A DNA stretch of 50,649 bases from an uncultured Pelagibacteraceae bacterium (GCA_902630065.1 CACOTF010000006.1:1-50649), one strand, 5' to 3'; positions 1 to 9,004 are shown, numbered from the stretch's first letter. The notes: generated by a model from the sequence alone, not told the origin. A program made the numbers and translations.

Positions 1-176
1 AGTCTATCTGCGTGAGATCGCATGCAAGATAAGAACAATAATATCTTTTGTTTATGATGCTTTTCGTATGTACAAAGCTGATAATCTTCAGCCATAAAGA
101 AAATGTGGTCTTTTCTGTACTTTTCAAGATATTTTTCTGAGAAAAGCTGATTTCCAAGTAGAAAAAATAATTTCAT
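1..176 (-). CDS. Photolyase-related protein (DPRP / FeS-BCP type cryptochrome family), N-terminal fragment
   Basis: The reverse strand opens with ATG at 176-174 and stays open to the window edge, giving the first 58 residues. They begin MKLFFLLGNQLF and continue with IFFMAEDYQLCTYEKHHKQK, then a segment ending LSCMRSHADR. This pattern is typical of the N-terminal domain of deoxyribodipyrimidine photolyase-related proteins (PF04244), which include bacterial (6-4) photolyases carrying FAD and an Fe-S cluster. The role would be light-dependent DNA repair. The C-terminal FAD domain and cluster cysteines lie outside the window, so activity cannot be judged. Only 27 bases separate its start from the divergent SDR gene at 204, suggesting a shared promoter region. 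Confidence 0.72.
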   Translation of the reverse strand, partial: MKLFFLLGNQLFSEKYLEKYRKDHIFFMAEDYQLCTYEKHHKQKILLFLSCMRSHADR

Positions 177-203
177 TAACTATATATAACTCTTTAAAAA
201 TTT

Positions 204-914
204 ATGTCAGAAAAATATTTAGTAGTAGGTGCGACAGGATCTATCGGATCTAATTTGGCTGAACAGTTACATACAGCAGGTAAAGAAGTGCATTTAGTTG
301 GTAGGGATGAAGAAAGAACAAAATCTTTATCTGAAAAACTAAATTGTAAATATACAGTCTCTGATGTTTTAGAAAATGGATTTGTTGAAAAAATTAAGTC
401 CGAAATAGATGATATCAAAGGTGTAGCTTATTGTGTTGGTTCAATTGATTTAAAACCTTTGAGAATGGTTTCAGAACAAGATTTTACAAAATGTATGAAA
501 CTAAATTTATATTCCGCAGTAGATTTAATTAAAGGTTATCAAGAAAGTTTAAAAAAAAATAAAGGATCGATTGTTTTGTTTTCAACTGTTGCTGCTCAAA
601 GGGGTTTTACAAATCATGCAATTATAGCTTCAACTAAAGCAGCTGTTGAAGGATTAACTGTTTCTTTAGCAGCAGAATTTGCCCCCAATATAAGAGTAAA
701 TTGCATTGCTCCAAGTTTAACTAATTCAAAAATTGCAGAGCCAATGCTTAAAAATAAAGTTTTAGCTGATGGTATAGCAAAAGCCCATCCATTAAAAAGA
801 CTTGGAGAAGGTAAAGACTCAGCTTCGCTTGCAAAATTTTTAATAACTGAAGACAGTTCTTGGGTTACAGGACAAATTATTGCAGTCGATGGTGGTAGAT
901 CAAAACTTTCATAG
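204..914 (+). CDS. Atypical short-chain dehydrogenase/reductase lacking the catalytic tyrosine
   Basis: This 236-residue protein has an SDR Rossmann fold. The N-terminus YLVVGATGSIGSNLAEQL carries the nucleotide-binding glycine motif, and the C-terminus has the family-like VTGQIIAVDGGR. The active site is unusual. The NNAG position reads CVGS, the catalytic serine position is Thr (in LFSTVAAQRGF), and the YxxxK position reads IASTK, so Tyr is replaced by Ile while Lys remains. Reductase chemistry by the normal mechanism is therefore doubtful. It is divergent from the photolyase-related gene and is followed after 1 base by a secreted PQQ-type dehydrogenase on the same strand. Substrate unknown. 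Confidence 0.8.
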   Translation: MSEKYLVVGATGSIGSNLAEQLHTAGKEVHLVGRDEERTKSLSEKLNCKYTVSDVLENGFVEKIKSEIDDIKGVAYCVGSIDLKPLRMVSEQDFTKCMKLNLYSAVDLIKGYQESLKKNKGSIVLFSTVAAQRGFTNHAIIASTKAAVEGLTVSLAAEFAPNIRVNCIAPSLTNSKIAEPMLKNKVLADGIAKAHPLKRLGEGKDSASLAKFLITEDSSWVTGQIIAVDGGRSKLS

Positions 915-915
915 A

Positions 916-1980
916 GTGAAGAAATTATTATTTCTTTTATCCTTAATATTATTCTCAACTAATTCATTTAGTAAAAATTTTAATTTTAATAAAATTATTG
1001 AATTAGAAGCACCTTGGGGTTCGTCATTCGTTAATGATAATGAAATGATTATTACCGAGAAAGGTGGCAAAATAAAATTTGTTAATATTTCTACAAGAGA
1101 GATAAATGAAATTGGTCATAACTTAAATTTTATAGAATATGGACAGGGAGGATTATTGGATATTCTGTATCATAAAGATTACATTTACATCTCATACACA
1201 GAAAATAGAAATAATTGGAAGACTAGTACTTCAATAGCACGAGCAAAATTTAATAAAAATAAATTAAATTTTAAAAATATTTTTCAAGCCAATCCACCAA
1301 TTGACTCGCCTTATCATTTTGGTTCAAGACTAGTAATTAAAGACAATTATTTATTTGCTTCTGCGGGTGAAAGAGGTGGAGGAATGATTGCTCAAGATGG
1401 AAATAAACATCCAGGAAGTATAATTAGAATTTATCTAAATGGTGGCATTCCGAAAGACAATCCTCGTTTTGAGGGGAAATCAGACTGGCTACCTGAAATA
1501 TATCAAATTGGTGTAAGAAATCCTCAAGGTTTAACTTTATCACCTTTTGATGGAAAAATTTATATGAGCAATCATGGTGCAAAAGGAGGCGATTGGTTTG
1601 GTGAAGCGAAGAAAGGTGAAAATTATGGTTGGAAAATTCTTGGATGGGGTGGCACAAATTATTCGGGTATACCAATAGGACCAAAATGGAAACCTGGTTT
1701 TACAAAAGCCATTCAATATTGGGTTCCATCTATAGCCACAAGTGCAATCACAATTTATAAAGGTAATGAATTTAAAGAATGGAATGGTCATGCATTAATT
1801 ACTTCTCTTAAAGATAAGTCTTTAAGAAAATTAGAGTTTAATGATTTATCAAACGTAAAAGAGGAAATAATATTTAAAAATAAAATTGGAAGAATCAGAG
1901 ACATACAAATTCATCCTATAAATGGTAAACTATATTTTTTAAATCAAGATGGATTGTGGTTGATGGAAAATTCTAGTTAG
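916..1980 (+). CDS. PQQ-dependent sugar (aldose) dehydrogenase-like secreted beta-propeller protein
   Basis: The product resembles soluble aldose/glucose dehydrogenases of the YliI/GSDH family (PF07995), which oxidise sugars with PQQ in the periplasm. Supporting segments are EAPWGSSFVNDNEMIITEKGG, the loop GSRLVIKDNYLFASAGERGG, and the family motif IYQIGVRNPQGLTLSPFDG followed by MSNHGAKGGD. I chose the GTG at 916 because it yields a clear signal peptide (KKLLFLLSLILFSTNSFS) and follows the upstream stop directly. A TTG at 880 would bury the signal peptide and overlap the SDR by 35 bases. Length from GTG is 354 residues. The 3' end overlaps the convergent hydrolase gene by 8 bases. Confidence 0.82.
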   Translation: MKKLLFLLSLILFSTNSFSKNFNFNKIIELEAPWGSSFVNDNEMIITEKGGKIKFVNISTREINEIGHNLNFIEYGQGGLLDILYHKDYIYISYTENRNNWKTSTSIARAKFNKNKLNFKNIFQANPPIDSPYHFGSRLVIKDNYLFASAGERGGGMIAQDGNKHPGSIIRIYLNGGIPKDNPRFEGKSDWLPEIYQIGVRNPQGLTLSPFDGKIYMSNHGAKGGDWFGEAKKGENYGWKILGWGGTNYSGIPIGPKWKPGFTKAIQYWVPSIATSAITIYKGNEFKEWNGHALITSLKDKSLRKLEFNDLSNVKEEIIFKNKIGRIRDIQIHPINGKLYFLNQDGLWLMENSS

Positions 1981-2974
1981 TATCAAAAAGTTCTTTAAAT
2001 AACTTAAACTCACCAATTTTAAAAATAATTGCATCATCTTTTTTAAATCCAAATTTTTCTGCATTTTGTTTAAACCTTAAAGGTGGCTCTAATATTGGTT
2101 CTAATGATAGAACAAAAGTTCCCCAATGCATTCCAATTACTTTTTTACTTTTTAAATCTTTAGCTAGTCCAAGCGCTTCTTCAGGGTTAGTGTGGTAAGC
2201 AGAAGAATCTTTAATTGAAGCCATAGGATAAAAATTATATGCGCCAATGTTAATAAATGTTAAATCAATTGGACCGTATTTATCTCCCAATTCTTTATAT
2301 ATTTTTCCAACACCAGTATCACATGAAAATAATATTTTTTTTCCTTTGTATTCAATCAAATAGCTACCCCATAAAGTTTTGTTAGTATTCGTTAAACTCC
2401 TTTTTGACCAGTGGACTGATGGCAAAAAAGTAATTTTTAAATTCTGATTTATTCTTATTTGATCATACCAATCCATTTCATTTACATCTTTAAATCTATT
2501 AATTTTAAAATATTTTTTTAGTCCTAAAGGTACCAGGACTTTAGATTCTTTATAAGGAAATCTCATTATTGTTTTCATATCTTGATGATCGTAGTGATTG
2601 TGGGTTAGTAGAAAAATATCTGTTCTTGGTATCTCATTAAGTTTTAATGCTGGTTCGGTAAATCTCTTTGGCCCAAAAAATAAAGGTCCTGCATTTTTTG
2701 AAAAAACTGGATCCGTTATTATTGTTATTTCCCCTAATTTTATTAAAAATGTTGCATGACCTATCCATGCTACATAATCTTCTTTTTGGAAATTATTTAA
2801 ATCCAATAAAACTTTTTCTCTTTTAATAATATTACTCTCAGGAAAAGTCATATCTAATTTTTTTTTTTCTTTGTTAAAGACCTTAAACGACCAATTGAAA
2901 TTCATATCAATCACTTTTGATCCTTCAGGATTTCGAAATGTGCCATTTGCTAAATGATGATATTTTTTCTTCAT
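1973..2974 (-). CDS. Metallo-beta-lactamase-fold hydrolase (NAPE-PLD / Lactamase_B_2 type)
   Basis: This 333-residue protein has the zinc motif HxHxDH as LLTHNHYDHQDM, preceded by YVAWIGHATFLIK and TDPVFSKNAGPLFFGPKRF. That order matches bacterial N-acyl-phosphatidylethanolamine phospholipase D-like proteins (PF12706). Further metal-site segments are LFSCDTGVGKIY and GMHWGTFVLS near the C-terminus. The substrate may be a phospholipid or another phosphodiester; the sequence does not decide. No signal peptide is evident. It lies 6 bases downstream of the tesA-like gene in the same direction. Confidence 0.85.
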   Translation of the reverse strand: MKKKYHHLANGTFRNPEGSKVIDMNFNWSFKVFNKEKKKLDMTFPESNIIKREKVLLDLNNFQKEDYVAWIGHATFLIKLGEITIITDPVFSKNAGPLFFGPKRFTEPALKLNEIPRTDIFLLTHNHYDHQDMKTIMRFPYKESKVLVPLGLKKYFKINRFKDVNEMDWYDQIRINQNLKITFLPSVHWSKRSLTNTNKTLWGSYLIEYKGKKILFSCDTGVGKIYKELGDKYGPIDLTFINIGAYNFYPMASIKDSSAYHTNPEEALGLAKDLKSKKVIGMHWGTFVLSLEPILEPPLRFKQNAEKFGFKKDDAIIFKIGEFKLFKELFDTN

Positions 2975-2980
2975 ATCCGA

Positions 2981-3589
2981 TTAATAATTTTTTGAAATAA
3001 TATCTTGAATTGTATTGCTTATAACTATTGTTCCAGCTTTGTTAGGATGTATACCATCTTGTTGATTTAGATTTGGATCAAGAGCAACACCCTCTAGCAA
3101 AAATGGAATTAAAGGTAAATTATATTTTTTTGACAATTTAGGATAAATAGCGTCAAAATTTTTTTTATATTTAGTTCCATGAGTTGTTGGTGCAACCATA
3201 CCAGCTATTATAATTTTTATTTTTTTACTATTAGCAATTTTAATTATTTCTTCTAAATTTCTTTCAGTTTCATCAGGTTGAATTCCTCTAAGCATATCAT
3301 TTGACCCAAGACCAAGGATGATTAAATCAATACCGGGTTCTGATAAACTCCATTCTGCTCTATTCAATCCACCAGAAGAAGTGCTTCCTGACACACTTCC
3401 ATTTATAACCTTAATATTTAAACCACTTCTAACGAGATTACTTTCTAAAACCAAAGATAAGTGTTGTTCTTTAGGTAGACCATAACCCGCCATTAGACTA
3501 TCACCGAATAATATAACCTTTTCTATTGCACTTGCATTTATGTGCACTAGAAAGAATAACAATATTTTTATAAATAAACTTTTATTCAT
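2981..3589 (-). CDS. tesA: SGNH/GDSL lysophospholipase or arylesterase, TesA-like
   Basis: A secreted SGNH hydrolase of about 202 residues. Block I is ILFGDSLMAGYGLP (catalytic Ser in GDS), block III is LGLGSNDMLRG (Gly and Asn), and block V is DGIHPNKAG (Asp and His). The family hydrolyses thioesters, lysophospholipids or aryl esters in the periplasm. I place the start at ATG 3589-3587, which gives the signal peptide MNKSLFIKILLFFLVHINAS; an upstream ATG at 3652 would run inside the opposite gene. The start codon overlaps that of the divergent ABC ATPase gene on the other strand. The tesA/ybbA/ybbP grouping also occurs in enterobacteria. Confidence 0.87.
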   Translation of the reverse strand: MNKSLFIKILLFFLVHINASAIEKVILFGDSLMAGYGLPKEQHLSLVLESNLVRSGLNIKVINGSVSGSTSSGGLNRAEWSLSEPGIDLIILGLGSNDMLRGIQPDETERNLEEIIKIANSKKIKIIIAGMVAPTTHGTKYKKNFDAIYPKLSKKYNLPLIPFLLEGVALDPNLNQQDGIHPNKAGTIVISNTIQDIISKNY

Positions 3590-4253
3590 GAATACACTTC
3601 TTAAATTAAAAAAAATAAATCTCAAATACCAAACTGGGAAGGACAATATCAATGTTTTAAAAAATATTGATTTAACTATAAAAAAAAAAGAAACTGTGTC
3701 TGTGGTTGGAGAAAGTGGTTCGGGAAAAACAAGCTTGATTATGTTAATTGGTGGACTAGAACGTCCAACCTCAGGGAAAATTATATTTCAGGACAGGGAA
3801 ATAACAAATCTTAATGAAGACGAAGTATCTGAAATTAGAAAGCAAAATATAGGAATTATATTTCAATCCTTCTATTTAATTCCAAATTATACAGCTGTTG
3901 AAAATGTAGCTTTAACACTTGAACTTAATGAATTTAAAAATCCAGAGAAAGAAGCAAAAAGTTTATTAGATCGATTTGGCCTAAAACATAGACTCAATAA
4001 TCTTCCAAGTCAATTATCTGGCGGAGAGCAACAACGTGTGGCGATTGCAAGAGCTATTGCAATGAAACCAGATTTGATTTTAGCTGATGAACCAACTGGT
4101 AACCTAGATACCGAAAACTCAATAATGATCTCTGAAATTTTATTTAAATACGTAAAAGAAGAAGGATCTTCTTTAATAATGGTCACACATGATCCAAAAT
4201 TAGCAGACAAAGCAAAACGAAAAATTAAAATCAAAGATGGAAAAATTAAATAA
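3588..4253 (+). CDS. ybbA: ABC transporter ATPase, YbbA/LolD-like
   Basis: A 221-residue ATP-binding subunit with Walker A GESGSGKTS, Q-loop GIIFQSFYLIP, signature LSGGEQQRVAIARA, Walker B LILADEPTGNLD and the switch His in VTHDP. It belongs to the MacB/LolD/YbbA group that drives FtsX-type permeases rather than importing solutes. I start it at ATG 3588. An upstream in-frame ATG at 3540 would add residues encoded entirely inside the opposite tesA signal peptide. The end overlaps the permease gene by 17 bases, indicating translational coupling. Confidence 0.9.
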   Translation: MNTLLKLKKINLKYQTGKDNINVLKNIDLTIKKKETVSVVGESGSGKTSLIMLIGGLERPTSGKIIFQDREITNLNEDEVSEIRKQNIGIIFQSFYLIPNYTAVENVALTLELNEFKNPEKEAKSLLDRFGLKHRLNNLPSQLSGGEQQRVAIARAIAMKPDLILADEPTGNLDTENSIMISEILFKYVKEEGSSLIMVTHDPKLADKAKRKIKIKDGKIK

Positions 4254-6774
4254 TCCTTCGGAGTTAAGTTTAATATTCAAATATGCTTTAAAGGATTTAA
4301 GCAGAAATTATAAAAAAATTTCAAGCATTATTGTAACGCTGTTTATCAGTCTTTTTATTTTAAGTGCCATCTTTACAATCGAAGATAGTTTAAAAAAAGA
4401 GCTTAATGATAATGCAAAAGTTCTTTTGGGCGGAGATCTCGAAATCGATTATAACCGTAATCAGGGGGATCTTAATTTAGTCAATAAAGTAGAGGAATTT
4501 TCAACTGTCTCACAAATGATAGAGTTCAGTACAATGCTTTCTACGACAGGCAGAGAAAAAAATAAATCATTATTTACAAGAATTAAAACAGTTGATGAAA
4601 AGTATCCACTTTACGGTGAAGTTGTTTATGAGCCAGAAGATGCTTATGAAAGAATGCAAAAAGAACCCAAGACAATTTTGATTAATGAAAGTTTATCAAA
4701 AACTTTAAAGATAAAAATAAATGACAAAGTTAAGGTACAGGATCAAAGTTTCATAGTTGTTGGAATTATAAAATCTGTACCTGATGTCAGCGGGTTTGTA
4801 GCTTTTGGAGATTGGGCATTAGCAGGAAAACAAACTTTGGAGATACTAAAACTAAATGGAATAGGTAGTTTTTTAAATTATGAATATAAAGTAAAGTTTA
4901 AACCAAGTGATGATCCAGAAAAAATAGAAAGTAAGATCAAAGATATTTTTAAAGATGACCAAAAAGTAAAACTTAGATTTCCAGAAAATTCAGCTAGTGG
5001 CTTAAAAAGGATAATTAATAATTTTTCCCAATTTCTCTCTTTAGTTTCAATTAGTGCAATGTTAATTGCTGGAATAGGTATCGCTAATACATTGTTGTCA
5101 TTTATAAACCAGAATAATATGTCTATAGCTGTAAGAAAAGCTGTAGGATTTTATTCAGGGAATATAAAAACACTTTATTATCTTCAATTATTAGTATTAT
5201 TATTTATTATTACTGTAATTTCTTATGGCTCAAGTTTTTTAATTGTACCAATTGCAGATAAATATTTATCTGATGGGTTGGGATTAAATGTTTATCCAAA
5301 ATTCTCTTTAATTAATTTTATAAAAATATTTATTGTAGGTTTGTTAGTTCTTATAATTTTTTCAATACCAACAATAAGTTCAATTGATCAAGTTAAAGCA
5401 TCAAACTTATTTAGAAATGTTTTCCAAAACCTACAATTTTATTACTCAAAAAAGTCAGTTATTTTGAGTTTTATCTTGTTATCATTTTTAGTTTTATTGT
5501 TCACACTAGGATCTGAAAGGCCTTCTTATAGCTTGGGTTATTTTCTGGCTTTTTTTGTATGTCTAATTGTATTTTTTTTACTTTCTAAAATTATAATTTA
5601 TTTACTGAAAAAGTTTAATTTTATTTCAAATATCTCTTTAAAAGTATCGATAAAAAATATAACTCAAACAAAAAGTATCACTCCTATCACAATCATGTCT
5701 TTAGGCTTAGGTGTAACTTTATTATTAACTTTAGCTTTAGTTGGAACAAATTTTAAAAGAGAAATTGCAAGATCTATTCCAGATATTGCACCTGATTATT
5801 TTTTTGTTGGAATTCAAAAAGGTGAAAAGAAAATATTTGAACAAAGTGTTTACAAAATGAACCCTGATGCAAACATTGAAATAGTACCTATGGTTTCTTC
5901 CGGAATAGTAAAAATTAATGGTGTGAATCCAAATAGCTATATTAAACCAGATAATGATAGTTATTGGGTAATTGGAAGTGAAAGAAGATCTTCTTGGGTT
6001 GAAAATATACCTAAAGATAACCCAATTTTAAAGGGAGAATGGTGGGATTTAACTAAACCTAACCAACTTCAGATATCGCTTGATGCAAAAGTAGCTAAAG
6101 ATTTTAATATTGAGTTGGGAGATATTTTTACTTTAAACATTTATGGTCGAGAAATTGATGGAGAAATAGTTAATTTTAGAGAAGTTGATTATCGTGATCT
6201 AAGTATTAATTTTGCCATGTTATTTAATCCACAGTTTGCAAAAAAAATTCCTCATGAATATTTAGCGACTGCTAAGTTTAAAAATCCAGATAATTTTGAT
6301 GAAACCAAAATGTTAGAAGTATTACCGAGTTTATCTATGATAAAAATTGCTGATTACTTAAACAAAGTAACATCAGTTTTAAATAAAGTTTTCATAGCTG
6401 TAACCTTAATTTCTGGTGTAACAATTGTCATTGGATTGATTGTTATCTCAAGTGCTATAATGGTCCAAGGAAAAGTAAAAGAGTACCAAAATCTTGTATT
6501 TAAAATTTTAGGTTTTTCAAAAAAAGAAATTATATTTTCGTCTTTGATAGAATTTATAATAATTTTTATGTCGGTAATATTAATTGCAATTTTTTTTGCA
6601 GTAATTGGATCAAAATTTATTATGGAGAATATTTTTGAACTAGTTTGGCAATTTGATTTTAAAGTTTTAATTTACCTTGGTGCCTCTATAGGAACTGTGA
6701 CCTTGATTTTAATTATGCTAACTAATCTTAAATACTTAAGTCCTAAAGTTTATCCTTTAATTAGAAATCAGTAA
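4237..6774 (+). CDS. ybbP: FtsX-family ABC permease, YbbP-like
   Basis: An 845-residue inner-membrane protein with the layout of YbbP. There is an N-terminal TM helix (near residues 25-45), a large periplasmic domain, a first FtsX block of helices (about 265-460), a second periplasmic domain, and a C-terminal FtsX block (about 700-840). The segment SMLIAGIGIANTLLSFINQ is typical of FtsX permeases. It partners the overlapping ATPase gene. YbbAP-type transporters are thought to extract hydrophobic molecules from the membrane, and the divergent TesA-like esterase may process the product; that link is inference from neighbourhood. Confidence 0.87.
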   Translation: MEKLNNPSELSLIFKYALKDLSRNYKKISSIIVTLFISLFILSAIFTIEDSLKKELNDNAKVLLGGDLEIDYNRNQGDLNLVNKVEEFSTVSQMIEFSTMLSTTGREKNKSLFTRIKTVDEKYPLYGEVVYEPEDAYERMQKEPKTILINESLSKTLKIKINDKVKVQDQSFIVVGIIKSVPDVSGFVAFGDWALAGKQTLEILKLNGIGSFLNYEYKVKFKPSDDPEKIESKIKDIFKDDQKVKLRFPENSASGLKRIINNFSQFLSLVSISAMLIAGIGIANTLLSFINQNNMSIAVRKAVGFYSGNIKTLYYLQLLVLLFIITVISYGSSFLIVPIADKYLSDGLGLNVYPKFSLINFIKIFIVGLLVLIIFSIPTISSIDQVKASNLFRNVFQNLQFYYSKKSVILSFILLSFLVLLFTLGSERPSYSLGYFLAFFVCLIVFFLLSKIIIYLLKKFNFISNISLKVSIKNITQTKSITPITIMSLGLGVTLLLTLALVGTNFKREIARSIPDIAPDYFFVGIQKGEKKIFEQSVYKMNPDANIEIVPMVSSGIVKINGVNPNSYIKPDNDSYWVIGSERRSSWVENIPKDNPILKGEWWDLTKPNQLQISLDAKVAKDFNIELGDIFTLNIYGREIDGEIVNFREVDYRDLSINFAMLFNPQFAKKIPHEYLATAKFKNPDNFDETKMLEVLPSLSMIKIADYLNKVTSVLNKVFIAVTLISGVTIVIGLIVISSAIMVQGKVKEYQNLVFKILGFSKKEIIFSSLIEFIIIFMSVILIAIFFAVIGSKFIMENIFELVWQFDFKVLIYLGASIGTVTLILIMLTNLKYLSPKVYPLIRNQ

Positions 6775-6780
6775 TAAATT

Positions 6781-7626
6781 TTATTTATTTGCTCTCTTAA
6801 AACACTCAATTGTATTTTTAAGTAAACATGCAATAGTCATAGGTCCTACTCCACCTGGAACTGGAGTTAAAGCTTTTGCAACTTTTGATACTTCATCAAA
6901 TGCCACATCACCAACTAGGCCGTTTTCAGTTTTATTAATACCAACGTCAATCACAATTGCATCTTTTTTTACCCAATCACCTTTTACAAGCTCTGGGATC
7001 CCAACAGCAGCGACTATAATGTCTCCTTTTAAACATTCTCCTTTAAGATCATTTGTTTTTGAATGAGTAATTGTAACTGTACAATTTTCTTTCAACAACA
7101 ACTGTGTCATTGGCTTACCATTTAAATTTGATCTTCCAACAATTACAGCCTTTTTTCCATTAAGGTTTGGTTCAATTTTTTTTATTAATAAGTAACAACC
7201 TAAAGGAGTGCACGGAATAGAACTTTCATAACCTGACGAAAGATTACCAACATTCATGGGATGAAATCCATCTACATCCTTCTCTGGCATAATTGCCTCT
7301 ATAACTTTTTGTTTATCAATATGTTCAGGAAGTGGGAGCTGAACTAAAATTCCTGAAACAGAATCGTCATTATTAAGTTCATCAATTTTTTTTAAAACTT
7401 GATTTTCTTCAACACTGTCAGGGTATCTAATCACCTCTGATTTAAGGCCCACTTCATTGGCAGATTTCTCTTTATTTCTAACATAAATTTGACTAGGTGC
7501 TAAATCACCAATCAATATGACTGTTAAACCTGGTACTTTATTATGCTTATCTTTTAAAGATAAGACTTCTTTCTTAAGTTCTTCTCTTAAATCAGCAGCA
7601 GCTTTTTTTCCATCAATTAAAATCAT
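6781..7626 (-). CDS. folD: Methylenetetrahydrofolate dehydrogenase / cyclohydrolase FolD
   Basis: This 281-residue bifunctional enzyme interconverts 5,10-methylene-THF and 10-formyl-THF using NADP. Visible signatures are VILIGDLAPSQIYVRNKEK (catalytic Lys region), QLPLPEHIDKQKV, DVDGFHPMNVG, the nucleotide loop VIVGRSNLNGKPM and PGGVGPMTIACLL. The length is normal for the family. It is the last gene of a minus-strand run hemC-hemD-mscS-yggT-folD, and its 3' end is 6 bases from the convergent permease gene. It supplies one-carbon units, for example to PurH encoded elsewhere in the window. Confidence 0.96.
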   Translation of the reverse strand: MILIDGKKAAADLREELKKEVLSLKDKHNKVPGLTVILIGDLAPSQIYVRNKEKSANEVGLKSEVIRYPDSVEENQVLKKIDELNNDDSVSGILVQLPLPEHIDKQKVIEAIMPEKDVDGFHPMNVGNLSSGYESSIPCTPLGCYLLIKKIEPNLNGKKAVIVGRSNLNGKPMTQLLLKENCTVTITHSKTNDLKGECLKGDIIVAAVGIPELVKGDWVKKDAIVIDVGINKTENGLVGDVAFDEVSKVAKALTPVPGGVGPMTIACLLKNTIECFKRANK

Positions 7627-7629
7627 TTA

Positions 7630-7920
7630 TTAAAATATTAGTGGTGCAATGTAGAGTTTCATACACATTTCTATGAACCATATCAACAAAAGAAGTACGA
7701 TAGGTGAAATATCAAAAGCACCAAGGTTAGGTAAAAATCTTCTTATTCTCATTAAAATCGGTTCTGTCATTTTATAAGTGAAATCTAATATTAAATATAC
7801 AAACCGATTGCTTGTATTTAGTACATTAAAAGCGACCAACCAACTTATAACAACATTGGCAATTACAACATATGAATAAAGTTTTAAAATTTGAAGAGCT
7901 AAATAAAATATAGCAATCAT
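7630..7920 (-). CDS. YggT family integral membrane protein
   Basis: A 96-residue protein with two hydrophobic stretches (about residues 3-30 and 70-92) flanking the YggT-like core FTYKMTEPILMRIRRFLPN. The family (PF02325) is widespread in bacteria and chloroplasts; it has been linked to membrane or osmotic functions but has no firm biochemical role. Its start overlaps the end of the mscS-like gene by 4 bases (ATGA-type), so the two are likely co-translated. An osmotic-stress association is consistent with that neighbour but is an inference. Confidence 0.86.
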   Translation of the reverse strand: MIAIFYLALQILKLYSYVVIANVVISWLVAFNVLNTSNRFVYLILDFTYKMTEPILMRIRRFLPNLGAFDISPIVLLLLIWFIEMCMKLYIAPLIF

Positions 7921-9002
7921 TTTTTTTCAACATAGATGGACTGACTTGGGAATGCAAAGGCGGCTCCCTTAGCTTCAACAATTTTTTTTATTTCAAGTGC
8001 CAGATTTTCTTTAACTTGTAAATAATTAGTCCAACTATTTGTTTTTGTAAAACATCTTACATACATATCAATCGAGCTATCTGAAAACTTATCTATTCTT
8101 ACAGCGACTCCAACAGATTGATCATAATCATCACCTTTATTTATGTGATCTTCAATCTCATCTCTTATGGTTTTTAATTGATCAATTGTTGTGTCGTATT
8201 GAAGAGTTATTATCCAACTAATAGCCCAGTTAGTCTTTCTTGTGTTATTAATCACTGCATTTTCTGCAAATTGAAAATTAGGAATAATTGCAAGTGATTT
8301 ATCAAATTTTCTTATAACAGTGGATCTAAATCCAATATTCTCAACAACTCCTTCAATAACTCCCTCAACTTTAATCCAATCACCAATTCTAAATCTTTTT
8401 TCAACTAATACTAAAATTCCAGATATTAAATTTTTAAATAAATCCTGTGCACCTAATGCTACTGCTACTCCAAATAAACCTAACCCTGCAATTATTGGTC
8501 CAATTTTAATTCCCCATAACTCAAGAACAGCAGCTGCACCTAAAATAAAAATTAAAATTTTAAGAGACTTTATAATCCAGCCTATTAATTCTTTTGTCAG
8601 GACTTTATCTAATCCACTTAAAATATATGATATAGGCTCAATTATCTGATGTATTATCCAAAATATTAAAATTGTTATTAAAGTTCTGTTAACGTTATCT
8701 ATGAAACCCCTAGTCTCATTATCAAATGACATATAGTAACTAGCAAAAAAGACACCAAGAACAATTGGAAGAAACCTTGCAGGACCTTCCATAGATTTTA
8801 CAAAAGTATCATCTAATTTATTGGTTGTTCTTTTTGAAATTAATTCCAATTTTTTTATTACAAGTTTGCTGATTAAACCTCTAAATATTAAAAATAATAC
8901 AAATATTCCAAGACCTACTATTACCTGAAAGAAATCTACCCCAAGAATTCCCTGCTTCCAAACAGATAAAAATAACTCATTTAGTTTATTTAAAACGTCC
9001 AT
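7917..9002 (-). CDS. Small-conductance mechanosensitive channel (MscS family)
   Basis: This 361-residue membrane protein has N-terminal TM helices (about residues 20-45, 75-95, 105-125, 140-160), the pore-lining Gly/Ala-rich segment GPIIAGLGLFGVAVALGAQD, then the beta domain with LVEKRFRIGDWIKVEGV and VENIGFRSTVIRKFD. These are hallmark MscS features. It protects the cell from hypo-osmotic shock in the inner membrane. It sits between hemD and yggT on the minus strand with spacings of 2 bases and a 4-base overlap. Confidence 0.9.
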   Translation of the reverse strand: MDVLNKLNELFLSVWKQGILGVDFFQVIVGLGIFVLFLIFRGLISKLVIKKLELISKRTTNKLDDTFVKSMEGPARFLPIVLGVFFASYYMSFDNETRGFIDNVNRTLITILIFWIIHQIIEPISYILSGLDKVLTKELIGWIIKSLKILIFILGAAAVLELWGIKIGPIIAGLGLFGVAVALGAQDLFKNLISGILVLVEKRFRIGDWIKVEGVIEGVVENIGFRSTVIRKFDKSLAIIPNFQFAENAVINNTRKTNWAISWIITLQYDTTIDQLKTIRDEIEDHINKGDDYDQSVGVAVRIDKFSDSSIDMYVRCFTKTNSWTNYLQVKENLALEIKKIVEAKGAAFAFPSQSIYVEKK

Positions 9003-9004
9003 TT

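Noticed and set aside
880-915. Start of the PQQ-type dehydrogenase at TTG 880
   Set aside because: It would overlap the SDR gene and place 12 residues before the signal peptide; GTG 916 gives a clean signal peptide.
3540-3587. N-terminal extension of the YbbA-like ATPase from ATG 3540
   Set aside because: The extra 16 residues lie antisense to the TesA signal peptide and precede a normal ABC start (MNTLLKLKKINLKY), so 3588 is preferred.
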